Assembly (NCBI GenBank): GCA_050747865.1
Contig: JBOGJI010000356.1
Coordinates: forward strand, 1-5,902
Reading direction: 5' to 3'
From: JBOGJI01 sp050747865
GTDB lineage: Bacteria > Acidobacteriota > Thermoanaerobaculia > Multivoradales > JAHEKO01
DNA: 5,902 bases
Shown here: piece after piece, positions 1 to 5,658 of the stretch
Layout: each line of letters starts with the position of its first letter
Numbering within the stretch: position 1 is the stretch's first letter
The notes under the pieces: generated by a model
What the model saw: only the letters and a program-made list of their open reading frames with translations
What the model was told of the DNA's origin: nothing
Database searches by the model: none
Program-made: the position numbers and the translations under genes

Positions 1-434
1 GCGCCCAGGAACAGGTTCAGGTAGACGAAGTAGCGCTGGTAGCCGCGGTGCCCCGCCATGTAGCCGGCCGAATACAGATGGATCCAGAACCCCACGAAGG
101 TCACCACGAACACCATCACCGCCGACAACGCGTCGAGCTGGAAGGCCATGGGAAACTCGAGCGCGCGCTGGCCGACGGCGGTGGTCCAGAGGTTGCCGGC
201 GGAGACCCAGGTGAAGAGCGTCTCCTCCCAGGCGCCGCCGGCAGCGCGCTCCGGACTGCCCAGGAACCGCGCCAACAGCACCAGGGCCCACGTGAGCGTC
301 ACGCCCGCCGTGCCGCACCCCACCCAGGTCGCCGCGCGTTCTCGACCCGGGATACGGCCCCGTAGGGCCAGCAGCGCCGTTCCGATCAGTGCGCCGGCGA
401 AGGGGAGCGCCGGCAGCAGCCATAGACCCCTCAC
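1..434 (-). CDS. nuoL: NADH-quinone oxidoreductase subunit L, N-terminal part (cut by window edge)
   Basis: Antiporter-like proton-pumping subunit at the distal end of the complex I membrane arm. The 144 visible codons begin with a hydrophobic helix (about residues 4-22), a second one (about 37-59), then a soluble loop and the family-typical stretch FQLDALSAVMVFVVTFVGF followed by WIHLYSAGYM and YQRYFVYLNLFLG near the cut. The LDALSxxM and HxYSxGYM patterns separate NuoL from the related NuoM and NuoN. The start is GTG at 434-432, whose GTGA overlaps the nuoK stop codon (TGA, 433-431). A nearby ATG at 423-421 is in another frame and gives a non-hydrophobic product. The frame is open to position 1, so most of the protein, including the pumping core and the long lateral helix, lies outside. 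Family assignment is secure; whether the rest of the gene is intact cannot be seen. Confidence 0.93.
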   Translation of the reverse strand, partial: MRGLWLLPALPFAGALIGTALLALRGRIPGRERAATWVGCGTAGVTLTWALVLLARFLGSPERAAGGAWEETLFTWVSAGNLWTTAVGQRALEFPMAFQLDALSAVMVFVVTFVGFWIHLYSAGYMAGHRGYQRYFVYLNLFLG

Positions 435-733
435 CCCGACAGCTCCGTCACCGGCCCCAGGTCGACGCTCTGCCGCAGCCGGTGGAGGGCGATGAGGATC
501 GCCAGCCCCACGGCGGCCTCCCCCGCCGCCACCGCGATGACGAAGAGGGCGAAGACCTGGCCGGAGAGATCCCCGTGATCCCAGGCGAAGGCGATGAAGT
601 TCAGGGCCACCGCGTTGAACAGCAGCTCGATCGAGAAGAGGACGTGGATGAGGCTGCGGCGCGTCAGGATGCCGATCAACCCCAGGCCGAATAGTGCAGC
701 CGCAAGGACCAGATACCAGGTGGTGGGGATCAT
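431..733 (-). CDS. nuoK: NADH-quinone oxidoreductase subunit K
   Basis: Small MrpC-like membrane subunit of complex I that contributes to proton translocation. The 100-residue product has the usual length and three hydrophobic helices (about residues 5-23, 28-50 and 58-84). The two membrane glutamates essential in this family are present as E36 in FSIELLFNA and E72 in AAGEAAVGLAI, at the same numbers as in the E. coli protein. The ATG at 733-731 is preceded by AAGGGA (745-740) with a 6-base spacing, so this start is well supported. Unlike most genes here it does not overlap its upstream neighbour: 55 bases separate it from the nuoJ stop, and its Shine-Dalgarno sequence directly follows the 3' arm of a heptamer-based inverted repeat. 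It overlaps nuoL downstream by GTGA. Confidence 0.96.
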   Translation of the reverse strand: MIPTTWYLVLAAALFGLGLIGILTRRSLIHVLFSIELLFNAVALNFIAFAWDHGDLSGQVFALFVIAVAAGEAAVGLAILIALHRLRQSVDLGPVTELSG

Positions 734-788
734 GCCCGATCCCTTCCAGGGGTCAGGGGCCAGGGGTCAGGGGTCAGGTTGTGAGCTC
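734..788 (-). other. nuoJ-nuoK spacer with ribosome-binding site for nuoK
   Basis: This 55-base gap is the longest break inside the operon. It holds the 3' arm of the inverted repeat at 746-833, part of its loop, and the nuoK Shine-Dalgarno sequence AAGGGA (745-740). No T-rich tract follows the hairpin on the mRNA strand, so it does not look like an intrinsic terminator. A ribosome finishing nuoJ would stop within the hairpin loop, with the nuoK start more than 50 bases downstream. The close stop-start re-initiation available at the other junctions is therefore not available here. Confidence 0.8.
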
Positions 789-833
789 TCATGGCTTCCC
801 CTGACCCCTGATCCCTGACCCCTGTACCCCTGG
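746..833. repeat. Imperfect inverted repeat made of GGGGTCA heptamers
   Basis: The left arm (746-778, plus strand) is a run of GGGGTCA heptamers and one GGGGCCA variant. The right arm (800-833) is its reverse complement with one bulged base (826) and two mismatches. The loop is 21 bases (779-799) and contains the nuoJ stop codon. On the nuo mRNA the G-rich arm comes first and the C-rich arm second, giving a potential stem of about 30 base pairs. The plus strand shows four GGGG runs spaced by exactly three bases (749-773); the minus strand shows five G runs (830-798). Short GC-rich heptamer repeats of this sort resemble the dispersed short tandemly repeated repetitive (STRR) sequences of cyanobacteria. 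Whether this genome carries other copies cannot be judged from one window. Confidence 0.85.
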
Positions 834-1355
834 GTGGGAGGGGGACCTCTGGGCCAGGGCGACGGCGCCGACCATGGCCACCACGAGGTAGAGGGAGGCG
901 ATCTCGAAGGGGAGCAGGAAGTCGCGATAGAGGCTCCAGGCCAGCGCCGCCGTGTTGCCGACCACCTCGCCCTCGACCTGGCGCAGCGCCAGGAGGGAGC
1001 CGGCCGGCGCCTCCTTCAGGCCGACCAGCGCCAGCGTCAGCAGGGCCACGACGCCGATGGCCACCGACACGGCGACGAGCGCACCGGGGCCGTACCGCGC
1101 GGTGGTCAGGACCTCGTCGCGGCGGATCAGCATGATGACGAAAACGAACAGCACCATCACGCCGCCGCCGTAGACGAAGATCTGCACCGCCGCCACGAAC
1201 TCGGCCGCGCGCAGCAGGAAGAGCCCGGCGACCCCGAGCAGCGTCGCCAGCAGCCCCATGGCCCCAAACATCGGATTGCGCGACAGCAGGATGCCCAAGC
1301 CACCGGCCAGCACCACCGCCGCGAAGGCGTAGAAGAGCAGGGCGGGACCGTTCAC
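789..1355 (-). CDS. nuoJ: NADH-quinone oxidoreductase subunit J
   Basis: Membrane subunit of complex I next to NuoK and NuoA, whose third helix takes part in coupling quinone reduction to pumping. The 188-residue product has about five hydrophobic helices (roughly 5-24, 28-48, 54-76, 91-112 and 147-169). The family signature is VQIFVYGGGVMVLFVFVIML (residues 57-76), with E52 and Y62 nearby. The C-terminal signature is LPFEIASLYLVVAMVGAVAL (148-167). The start is GTG at 1355-1353, overlapping the nuoI stop as GTGA. GAGGAGGT (1366-1359) lies 3 bases upstream; the reading frame continues further upstream but only inside nuoI. Homology should end near residue 170: residues 175-188 (PGVQGSGIRGQGKP) are encoded by the right arm of the GGGGTCA repeat and look like a recent, non-functional tail. 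Confidence 0.94.
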   Translation of the reverse strand: MNGPALLFYAFAAVVLAGGLGILLSRNPMFGAMGLLATLLGVAGLFLLRAAEFVAAVQIFVYGGGVMVLFVFVIMLIRRDEVLTTARYGPGALVAVSVAIGVVALLTLALVGLKEAPAGSLLALRQVEGEVVGNTAALAWSLYRDFLLPFEIASLYLVVAMVGAVALAQRSPSHPGVQGSGIRGQGKP

Positions 1356-1843
1356 TCCACCTCCTCGTCGGTGTAGCGCGGCCGCACCTGCCAGTCCTGC
1401 AGCGCGTCCATGTCCATGTAGAGCCGGCCCCAGCGATCGTAGGAGGCCAGCTCGTAGGCGCCGGTGGTCATCCAGATCGACTTCGGCTCGGTCGGGCAGC
1501 CCTCTTCGCACAGGCCGCAGAACATGCAGCGCTGCACGTCGATGTCGAAACGGTCGAGGACCTTCTTCTTCTTGCCGGTCTCCGGATCCCGGTCCCAATG
1601 CCAGTCGATGTAGATGATGTCGATCGGGCAGTCGATGGCGCACAGGTCGCACGCGATGCAGCGCTCCTCGTCGAGCCGGAACATGCCGCGGAAGCGCGCC
1701 GGCGGCTCCTTGCGCACCTCCGGGTACTGGATGGTCGCCTTCTTGCGCAGCAGGTGCTTGAAGGTCACGCCGAGCCCGGCGAACAGATCGAGCAGCAGCA
1801 CGCGGTCGGCGAGAGCCCCCAGCCTGGCCGTCAGCCCGCTCAT
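1352..1843 (-). CDS. nuoI: NADH-quinone oxidoreductase subunit I, two 4Fe-4S clusters
   Basis: Peripheral-arm iron-sulfur subunit (TYKY homologue) that passes electrons towards cluster N2 in NuoB. The 163-residue product has an N-terminal amphipathic region for docking on the membrane arm (about 8-32), then two ferredoxin-type motifs: CIACDLCAIDCP (C62, C65, C68, C72) and CMFCGLCEEGCP (C106, C109, C112, C116). All eight cluster ligands are present. The segment between the motifs has 33 residues, about five more than in E. coli NuoI, and includes WHWDRDPETGKKKK. A few extra residues (EPKSIW) follow the second motif. The start is ATG at 1843-1841, forming ATGA with the nuoH stop, and GAAGGTG (1855-1849) is a reasonable ribosome-binding site. 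Upstream extension of the frame reads only antisense-like, arginine-rich residues inside nuoH. Confidence 0.96.
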   Translation of the reverse strand: MSGLTARLGALADRVLLLDLFAGLGVTFKHLLRKKATIQYPEVRKEPPARFRGMFRLDEERCIACDLCAIDCPIDIIYIDWHWDRDPETGKKKKVLDRFDIDVQRCMFCGLCEEGCPTEPKSIWMTTGAYELASYDRWGRLYMDMDALQDWQVRPRYTDEEVE

Positions 1844-2892
1844 GTCAGCACCTTCACCGCCGCCGTCGCCATCAGGTTGACGAGAGCCAGTGGCAGCAGC
1901 CACTTCCAGCCGAGAGCCATCAACTGGTCGAAACGATACCGCGGGAAAGTGCCGCGGAACCAGATGTAGAAGAACAGCAGCACGAAGACCTTGAGCGAGA
2001 ACCAGATCACCCCGGCGAGGCCGGCGGGCAGGAACGCCAGGTCGAGGAAACCGAGAGCCTCGACGTTGGGGAAGGGCCGCAGCCAGCCGCCGAGGAACAG
2101 CGTCACCGCGACGCAGGAGACGACGATCATGTTCGCGTATTCGCCGAGGAAAAAGAGGGCGAAGCGCATGCCCGAGTACTCGGTGTGGAAGCCGGCGACC
2201 AGCTCCGACTCCGCTTCCGGCAGGTCGAACGGACTGCGATTCGATTCCGCGATACCGGCGACGAAGAAGACGAAGAAGGCGAGGAGCTGCGGAAAGACGT
2301 ACCACACCCCGGCCTCCCGCTGCGCCTCGACGATGCGTGTGAGCGACAACGACCCCGCGAGCAGCACCGGACCCACCAGCGCGAAGCCCTGCGGCACCTC
2401 GTAGGAGACGAGCTGGGCTGCCGAGCGCAGGCCGCCCATGAGCGAGAACTTCGAGTTCGACGCCCAGCCGCCGAGCACGATTCCGTAGACCGACAGGGTT
2501 GCGAGCCCGAGGAGGAACACCAGTGCCACGTCGACGTCGGTGATGAAGAGGTCGAGCCGCCGTCCCTCTCCCGCCGGCGGTCCGAACGGGATCAGGGCGA
2601 AGATCACGAACGCCGGCAGGACTACGAGCAGCGGCGCCAGCCGGTGAGCCCACGGATACGCGCGCTCCGGCGTCACGTCCTCCTTGACCAGCAGCTTCAT
2701 GATGTCGGCGATCGGCTGCAGCAGCCCCCACGGACCGACGCGATTCGGCCCCACCCGCGCCTGCATGAAGCCGAGAAGCTTGCGCTCCACCAGCACCAGA
2801 TAGGTGATGAGCGGCATGACGCCGGCGAGCAGCAGCACCAGGAACTTGATGCCAGGGAGCACGGCGTACGTGTAGAGGGGATCAGGATTCAC
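1840..2892 (-). CDS. nuoH: NADH-quinone oxidoreductase subunit H
   Basis: Membrane subunit (ND1 homologue) at the junction of the two arms; it forms much of the quinone tunnel and is the proposed start of the proton-coupling path. The 350-residue product has about eight hydrophobic helices. It shows the strongest NuoH signatures: VERKLLGFMQARVGPNRVGP (residues 35-54), QPIADIMKLLVKED (59-72), YEVPQGFALV (164-173) and AESNRSPFDLPEAESELVAG (215-234) followed by FHTEYSGMRF. The acidic loop E226, E228, E230 thought to matter for quinone coupling is intact. The start is GTG at 2892-2890, overlapping the nuoD stop as GTGA, with GAGGTGG (2903-2897) four bases upstream. It follows nuoD directly; nuoE, nuoF and nuoG, often placed here, are absent. 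The gene looks full length and intact. Confidence 0.97.
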   Translation of the reverse strand: MNPDPLYTYAVLPGIKFLVLLLAGVMPLITYLVLVERKLLGFMQARVGPNRVGPWGLLQPIADIMKLLVKEDVTPERAYPWAHRLAPLLVVLPAFVIFALIPFGPPAGEGRRLDLFITDVDVALVFLLGLATLSVYGIVLGGWASNSKFSLMGGLRSAAQLVSYEVPQGFALVGPVLLAGSLSLTRIVEAQREAGVWYVFPQLLAFFVFFVAGIAESNRSPFDLPEAESELVAGFHTEYSGMRFALFFLGEYANMIVVSCVAVTLFLGGWLRPFPNVEALGFLDLAFLPAGLAGVIWFSLKVFVLLFFYIWFRGTFPRYRFDQLMALGWKWLLPLALVNLMATAAVKVLT

Positions 2893-4007
2893 CGATCCAC
2901 CTCGCCGAGGACGATGTCGGTGGTGCCGATGAGGGCGACCAGGTCGGCCACCAGGTGCCCGCGCGTGAGCTCAGGCAGCACCTGCAGGTTCATGAACGAC
3001 GGCGGCCGCACGTGGCAGCGCCAGGGGTTCGGCGTGCCGTCGCCGACGATATAGAAGCCGATCTCCCCCTTGGGCCCCTCGATGCCGTGGTAGGCCTCGC
3101 CGGCCGGCGCCTTGAGCACGCGCGGGCGCTTGGCCATGATCGGCCCGTCGGGTAGCCGGTCGAGGCACTGGGCGACGATGCGCACCGACTGGCGCATCTC
3201 GGCGACCCGCACGCGATAGCGGTCGTAGGTGTCGCCGTTCTCCCCCAGCGGCACCTCGAACTCGACCTCCGGGTACGCCTCGTACGGCCGGTCGCGCCGC
3301 AGGTCCCAGTCGACGCCCGAGCCGCGCAGCATGGGGCCGGTGACGCCGTAGTCCAGCGCCGTCTCGGGTTCGAGGACCCCGACGCCCACCGTGCGACGCT
3401 TCCAGATGCGGTTCTCGGTCAGCAGCCCCTCGTAGTCGTCGATCTTCGCCGGCAGCTCTCCGACAAGCTCCCGGCAGCGCTCCGTCCAGCCCGCCGGCAG
3501 GTCGTAGGGCTGGCCGCCCGGCCGCATACAGTTGAGCGTCAGGCGGGCGCCGCAGTACTCCTCGAACAGGTCGAGGATCCGTTCCCGGTCGCGGAAGCAG
3601 TAGAAGAACGGCGTCATCGCCCCGATATCGATGGCGTGCGTGCCGAGCCACAGCAGGTGGCTGGAGATGCGCTGCAGCTCCGCCAGGATCACGCGGATGA
3701 AGCGCGCCCGCGGCGGCACGGTCAGGCCGCATAGCTTCTCCACCGCCCCGACGTAGGCGAGGTTGTTGGTCGCCGCCGCCACGTAGTCCATGCGGTCGGT
3801 GTGGGGGACGTTCTGGAAGAACGGGTGGAGCTCGAAGAGCTTCTCGGTGCCGCGGTGCAGGTAGCCGATGACCGGATAGCAGTCGACGATGCGCTCGCCG
3901 TCCACCTTCAGGTGCAGCCGCAGCACGCCGTGGGTCGACGGGTGCTGCGGCCCGAAGTCGAGCTCCATCTCCTGCAGGTCGGAGGAACGAGGAGCCTCGG
4001 TCGTCAC
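2889..4007 (-). CDS. nuoD: NADH-quinone oxidoreductase subunit D (49 kDa subunit)
   Basis: Peripheral-arm subunit related to the large subunit of NiFe hydrogenases; with NuoB it forms the quinone-reduction site. The 372-residue product begins with about 13 poorly conserved residues, then MELDFGPQHPSTHGVLRLHL (14-33) with H22 and H26, and VIGYLHRGTEKLFE (46-59). Y75 in DRMDYVAAATNN lies 49 residues after H26, matching the spacing of the quinone-site His/Tyr pair in Thermus Nqo4. Further family motifs are MRPGGQPYDLP and the C-terminal DIVLGEVDR. The nickel-binding cysteines of hydrogenases are missing, as expected for complex I. The start is GTG at 4007-4005, overlapping the nuoC stop as GTGA, with GAGGAGGA (4018-4011) just upstream. 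The frame extends upstream of this without complex I similarity. It is separate from nuoC, unlike the fused nuoCD of enterobacteria. Confidence 0.97.
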   Translation of the reverse strand: MTTEAPRSSDLQEMELDFGPQHPSTHGVLRLHLKVDGERIVDCYPVIGYLHRGTEKLFELHPFFQNVPHTDRMDYVAAATNNLAYVGAVEKLCGLTVPPRARFIRVILAELQRISSHLLWLGTHAIDIGAMTPFFYCFRDRERILDLFEEYCGARLTLNCMRPGGQPYDLPAGWTERCRELVGELPAKIDDYEGLLTENRIWKRRTVGVGVLEPETALDYGVTGPMLRGSGVDWDLRRDRPYEAYPEVEFEVPLGENGDTYDRYRVRVAEMRQSVRIVAQCLDRLPDGPIMAKRPRVLKAPAGEAYHGIEGPKGEIGFYIVGDGTPNPWRCHVRPPSFMNLQVLPELTRGHLVADLVALIGTTDIVLGEVDR

Positions 4008-4720
4008 TCGTCCTCCTCGTCGTCGGGAGCGAGCCAGCCGGTCCCGGCCTTGGACACGGGGCCGGCGCCCTCTTCGTAGAGCTCGGGGTAGGCGGCGCTG
4101 CCGGTCGAGATGCCCTCTACGGGGAAGTCCTTGCGCAGCGGATGGCCCTCGAAACCCTCCCACATGAGGATGCGGGTGAGGTCCGGATGGTCGGCGAACC
4201 GGATGCCGTACATGTCCCAGACCTCGCGCTCCGGCCAGCCAGCGCCGCGGAAGACCGGGGTGAGGCTGGGCACCTCCTCTCCCTCGCCGACCTGCACTCG
4301 CAGTCTCAGGATGCGGCCCCGCTCGATGTCCCGCAGGTGGTAGACGACGTCGAAGCGCGGCTCGCGGTCGGGATAGTCGGCGCCGCAGATGTCGAGCAGG
4401 AGACGGAATCCTTCTTCGTCTTGGAGCGTGCGGGCGACGTCGCGCACTGCCCGGCGATCGATCTCCAGCACCAGGTCGCCGGCGAAGCGGCGCGCGCTGA
4501 GGAGCGCCTCTCCGTGCCGCGCCCGCAGATCGTCGACGAAGAGGTCCTCGACTTCCACCCACTCGGGCGGCTCGGGGCTGCGCTCCCAGGGGGGCTTCTC
4601 GGCCTCCGCCGCGGCCCGCGCCGTCTCGGCGCGCTCCAGGGCCTCGCGGCGGGCGCGGGCCTTCTCGTCCTCCTGCGGCTCTCCTGCGGGCGGCGGGGCG
4701 CCCGCGGGCTCGTCGCTCAC
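4004..4720 (-). CDS. nuoC: NADH-quinone oxidoreductase subunit C (30 kDa subunit)
   Basis: Structural peripheral-arm subunit that packs against NuoD and supports the quinone module; it binds no cofactor. The 238-residue product carries the 30 kDa subunit signature PEREVWDMYGIRFADHPDL (163-181) followed by ILMWEGFEGHPLRKDFP (184-200). The usual GHPDL reads DHPDL here (D177). The first 50 or so residues are atypical: a proline/alanine stretch, then a charged Ala/Arg/Glu-rich segment (about 17-42) that could be a helix or coiled coil, before the conserved fold begins near W54. The tail (WLAPDDEEDE) is acidic. The start chosen is GTG at 4720-4718, overlapping the nuoB stop as GTGA in line with its neighbours. 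The ribosome-binding site is weak (GGGG about 7 bases upstream), so a later start that drops the low-complexity part is possible. Identity is secure; the N-terminus is less so. Confidence 0.93.
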   Translation of the reverse strand: MSDEPAGAPPPAGEPQEDEKARARREALERAETARAAAEAEKPPWERSPEPPEWVEVEDLFVDDLRARHGEALLSARRFAGDLVLEIDRRAVRDVARTLQDEEGFRLLLDICGADYPDREPRFDVVYHLRDIERGRILRLRVQVGEGEEVPSLTPVFRGAGWPEREVWDMYGIRFADHPDLTRILMWEGFEGHPLRKDFPVEGISTGSAAYPELYEEGAGPVSKAGTGWLAPDDEEDE

Positions 4721-5235
4721 CGCACCGCCCCGCTCGAAGCCGCGCGCTTGCCGCCCTGCAAGCGATCGATCTTGCGCTGCAGGTGCATCAGCCCCCACAG
4801 CAGCGCCTCCGGCCGCGGCGGGCAGCCGGGCACGTAGACGTCGACCGGGATGACCCGGTCCACCCCCTGGGTGACGGCGTAGGTGCGATAGGGGCCGCCG
4901 CAGGTGGCGCACGCCCCCATGGCGATCGCCCACTTCGGCTCCGGCATCTGGTTCCACAGCTTCTTGACGATCGGCGCCATCTTCTCGGTCACCGTGCCGG
5001 CGACGATCATGACGTCCGACTGCCGCGGGCTGGCGCGGAACACCTCGGCCCCGAAACGCGCCATGTCGTGGCGCGGATCGACCGTCGCCATCATCTCGAT
5101 GGCGCAGCAGGCGAGCCCGAACTGCATCGGCCACAGGGCCGAGCGCCGGGCCCAGTTGAACAGCCTGTCGTAGGTCGTGGTGAGGACGTTCTGCCCGGCC
5201 GCGGTTTCGGGCTGGAAGACGTTCAGCTCCGCCAT
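4717..5235 (-). CDS. nuoB: NADH-quinone oxidoreductase subunit B, cluster N2
   Basis: Peripheral-arm subunit (PSST homologue) holding the terminal 4Fe-4S cluster N2, which donates electrons to quinone at the interface with NuoD and NuoH. The 172-residue product has all four expected ligands: the adjacent pair C43-C44 in FGLACCAIEMM, C109 in MGACATCGG, and C138 in VPGCPPRPE. Their spacing equals that of Thermus Nqo6. C112, three residues after a ligand, is an additional cysteine where many homologues have serine. The conserved YDRLFNWAR and ALWPMQFG elements precede the first pair. The start is ATG at 5235-5233, one base after the nuoA stop, with a GGAG (5249-5246) ten bases upstream. The last dozen residues (GGKRAASSGAVR) are a variable tail. 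It overlaps nuoC by four bases. Confidence 0.97.
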   Translation of the reverse strand: MAELNVFQPETAAGQNVLTTTYDRLFNWARRSALWPMQFGLACCAIEMMATVDPRHDMARFGAEVFRASPRQSDVMIVAGTVTEKMAPIVKKLWNQMPEPKWAIAMGACATCGGPYRTYAVTQGVDRVIPVDVYVPGCPPRPEALLWGLMHLQRKIDRLQGGKRAASSGAVR

Positions 5236-5236
5236 A

Positions 5237-5590
5237 TCAGGCCCACTCCAGCGCCCCCCGGTTCCACACGTAGAGGTAGCCGAAGATCAGGATTCCCAGG
5301 AAGACGAACATCTCGATCAGCCCGAACAGCGCCAGCCGGTCGAGCAGCACCGCCCACGGGAAGAGGAAGACGGTCTCCACGTCGAAGATCACGAAGAGCA
5401 CGGCGATCAGGTAATAGCGCGCCTGGAACGGCCGCTCCAGCGCGTAGGAAGCCGGCTCGTTGCCGCACTCGTAGGCGCCGCGGTCGACCTTGCCGCCCGG
5501 ATGCCGCAGCAGCCGCGCGGCGAGCAGCGTCGCGGCCAGGAACAGCACCGTCAGCACGGTCACCACCAGGATCGGCAGGTACTCGAGCAT
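5237..5590 (-). CDS. nuoA: NADH-quinone oxidoreductase subunit A
   Basis: First gene of the operon, a three-helix membrane subunit (ND3 homologue) at the arm junction whose flexible loop moves with quinone turnover. The 117-residue product has helices at about 5-28, 60-82 and 88-108. The hallmark loop motif YECGNEP (40-46, with C42) and RYYLIAVLFVIFDVETVFLF (58-77, with D70 and E72) are intact. ATG at 5590-5588 is chosen because GGAGGT (5605-5600) sits nine bases upstream and homology begins immediately. An in-frame ATG at 5629-5627 would add 13 unlike residues and has no good ribosome-binding site. Its stop is one base from the nuoB start. A possible extended -10 promoter lies about 40 bases upstream. 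Confidence 0.96.
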   Translation of the reverse strand: MLEYLPILVVTVLTVLFLAATLLAARLLRHPGGKVDRGAYECGNEPASYALERPFQARYYLIAVLFVIFDVETVFLFPWAVLLDRLALFGLIEMFVFLGILIFGYLYVWNRGALEWA

Positions 5591-5612
5591 CAGACGGCCA
5601 CCTCCGGATTCA

Positions 5613-5657
5613 TGACCCCTCGTCTCCATGCTAGCAGGCGGGACCCTGAGGGGGTCA
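5613..5657. repeat. Small inverted repeat around the putative nuo promoter
   Basis: TGACCCCTC (5613-5621) and GAGGGGGTCA (5648-5657) are inverted copies differing by one inserted G. They flank the candidate -10 element at 5633-5628. Each arm contains one copy of the heptamer GGGGTCA that builds the repeat between nuoJ and nuoK. The right half also forms a smaller stem, GACCC (5642-5646) with GGGTC (5652-5656). This could be an operator or a worn remnant of the same repeat family. The sequence alone does not decide. Confidence 0.45.
5628..5636 (-). promoter_or_regulatory. Candidate extended -10 promoter element for the nuo operon
   Basis: The minus strand reads TGCTAGCAT (5636-5628), matching the extended -10 pattern TGnTAnnnT in an otherwise very GC-rich spacer. 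Transcription would start near 5621, giving a leader of about 30 bases that contains the GGAGGT ribosome-binding site of nuoA. No strong -35 is present; the best match, CTGACC, is spaced about 19 bases away. This is a motif match only, though its position in the divergent spacer is the right one. Confidence 0.4.
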
Positions 5658-5658
5658 G

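Noticed and set aside
746..833. Rho-independent terminator between nuoJ and nuoK
   Set aside because: The stem is strong but no run of T follows it on the mRNA strand, and essential nuoK and nuoL lie downstream.
746..833. CRISPR-like array
   Set aside because: The units are contiguous 7-base heptamers with no unique spacers and are arranged as an inverted pair.
48..1376. Plus-strand open frames opposite nuoL, nuoK and nuoJ, including a His-rich one at 48-365
   Set aside because: They lie antisense to well-supported complex I genes, are rich in Arg, His, Gln and Pro as expected from GC-rich codon shadows, and lack ribosome-binding sites and recognisable domains.
789..1652. Longer nuoJ starting upstream of 1355
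   Set aside because: The extension reads through nuoI out of frame with no hydrophobic helices; the GTG at 1355 has a good ribosome-binding site and the expected N-terminus.
4008..4562. Upstream extension of the nuoD reading frame
   Set aside because: This part is arginine- and proline-rich and lies wholly inside nuoC in another frame. The GTG at 4007 has a strong ribosome-binding site and immediately precedes the conserved NuoD sequence.
5591..5613. Seven-codon leader frame (MNPEVAV) whose TGA overlaps the nuoA ATG
   Set aside because: It has no ribosome-binding site of its own and would start inside a short leader; a frame this short easily occurs by chance.
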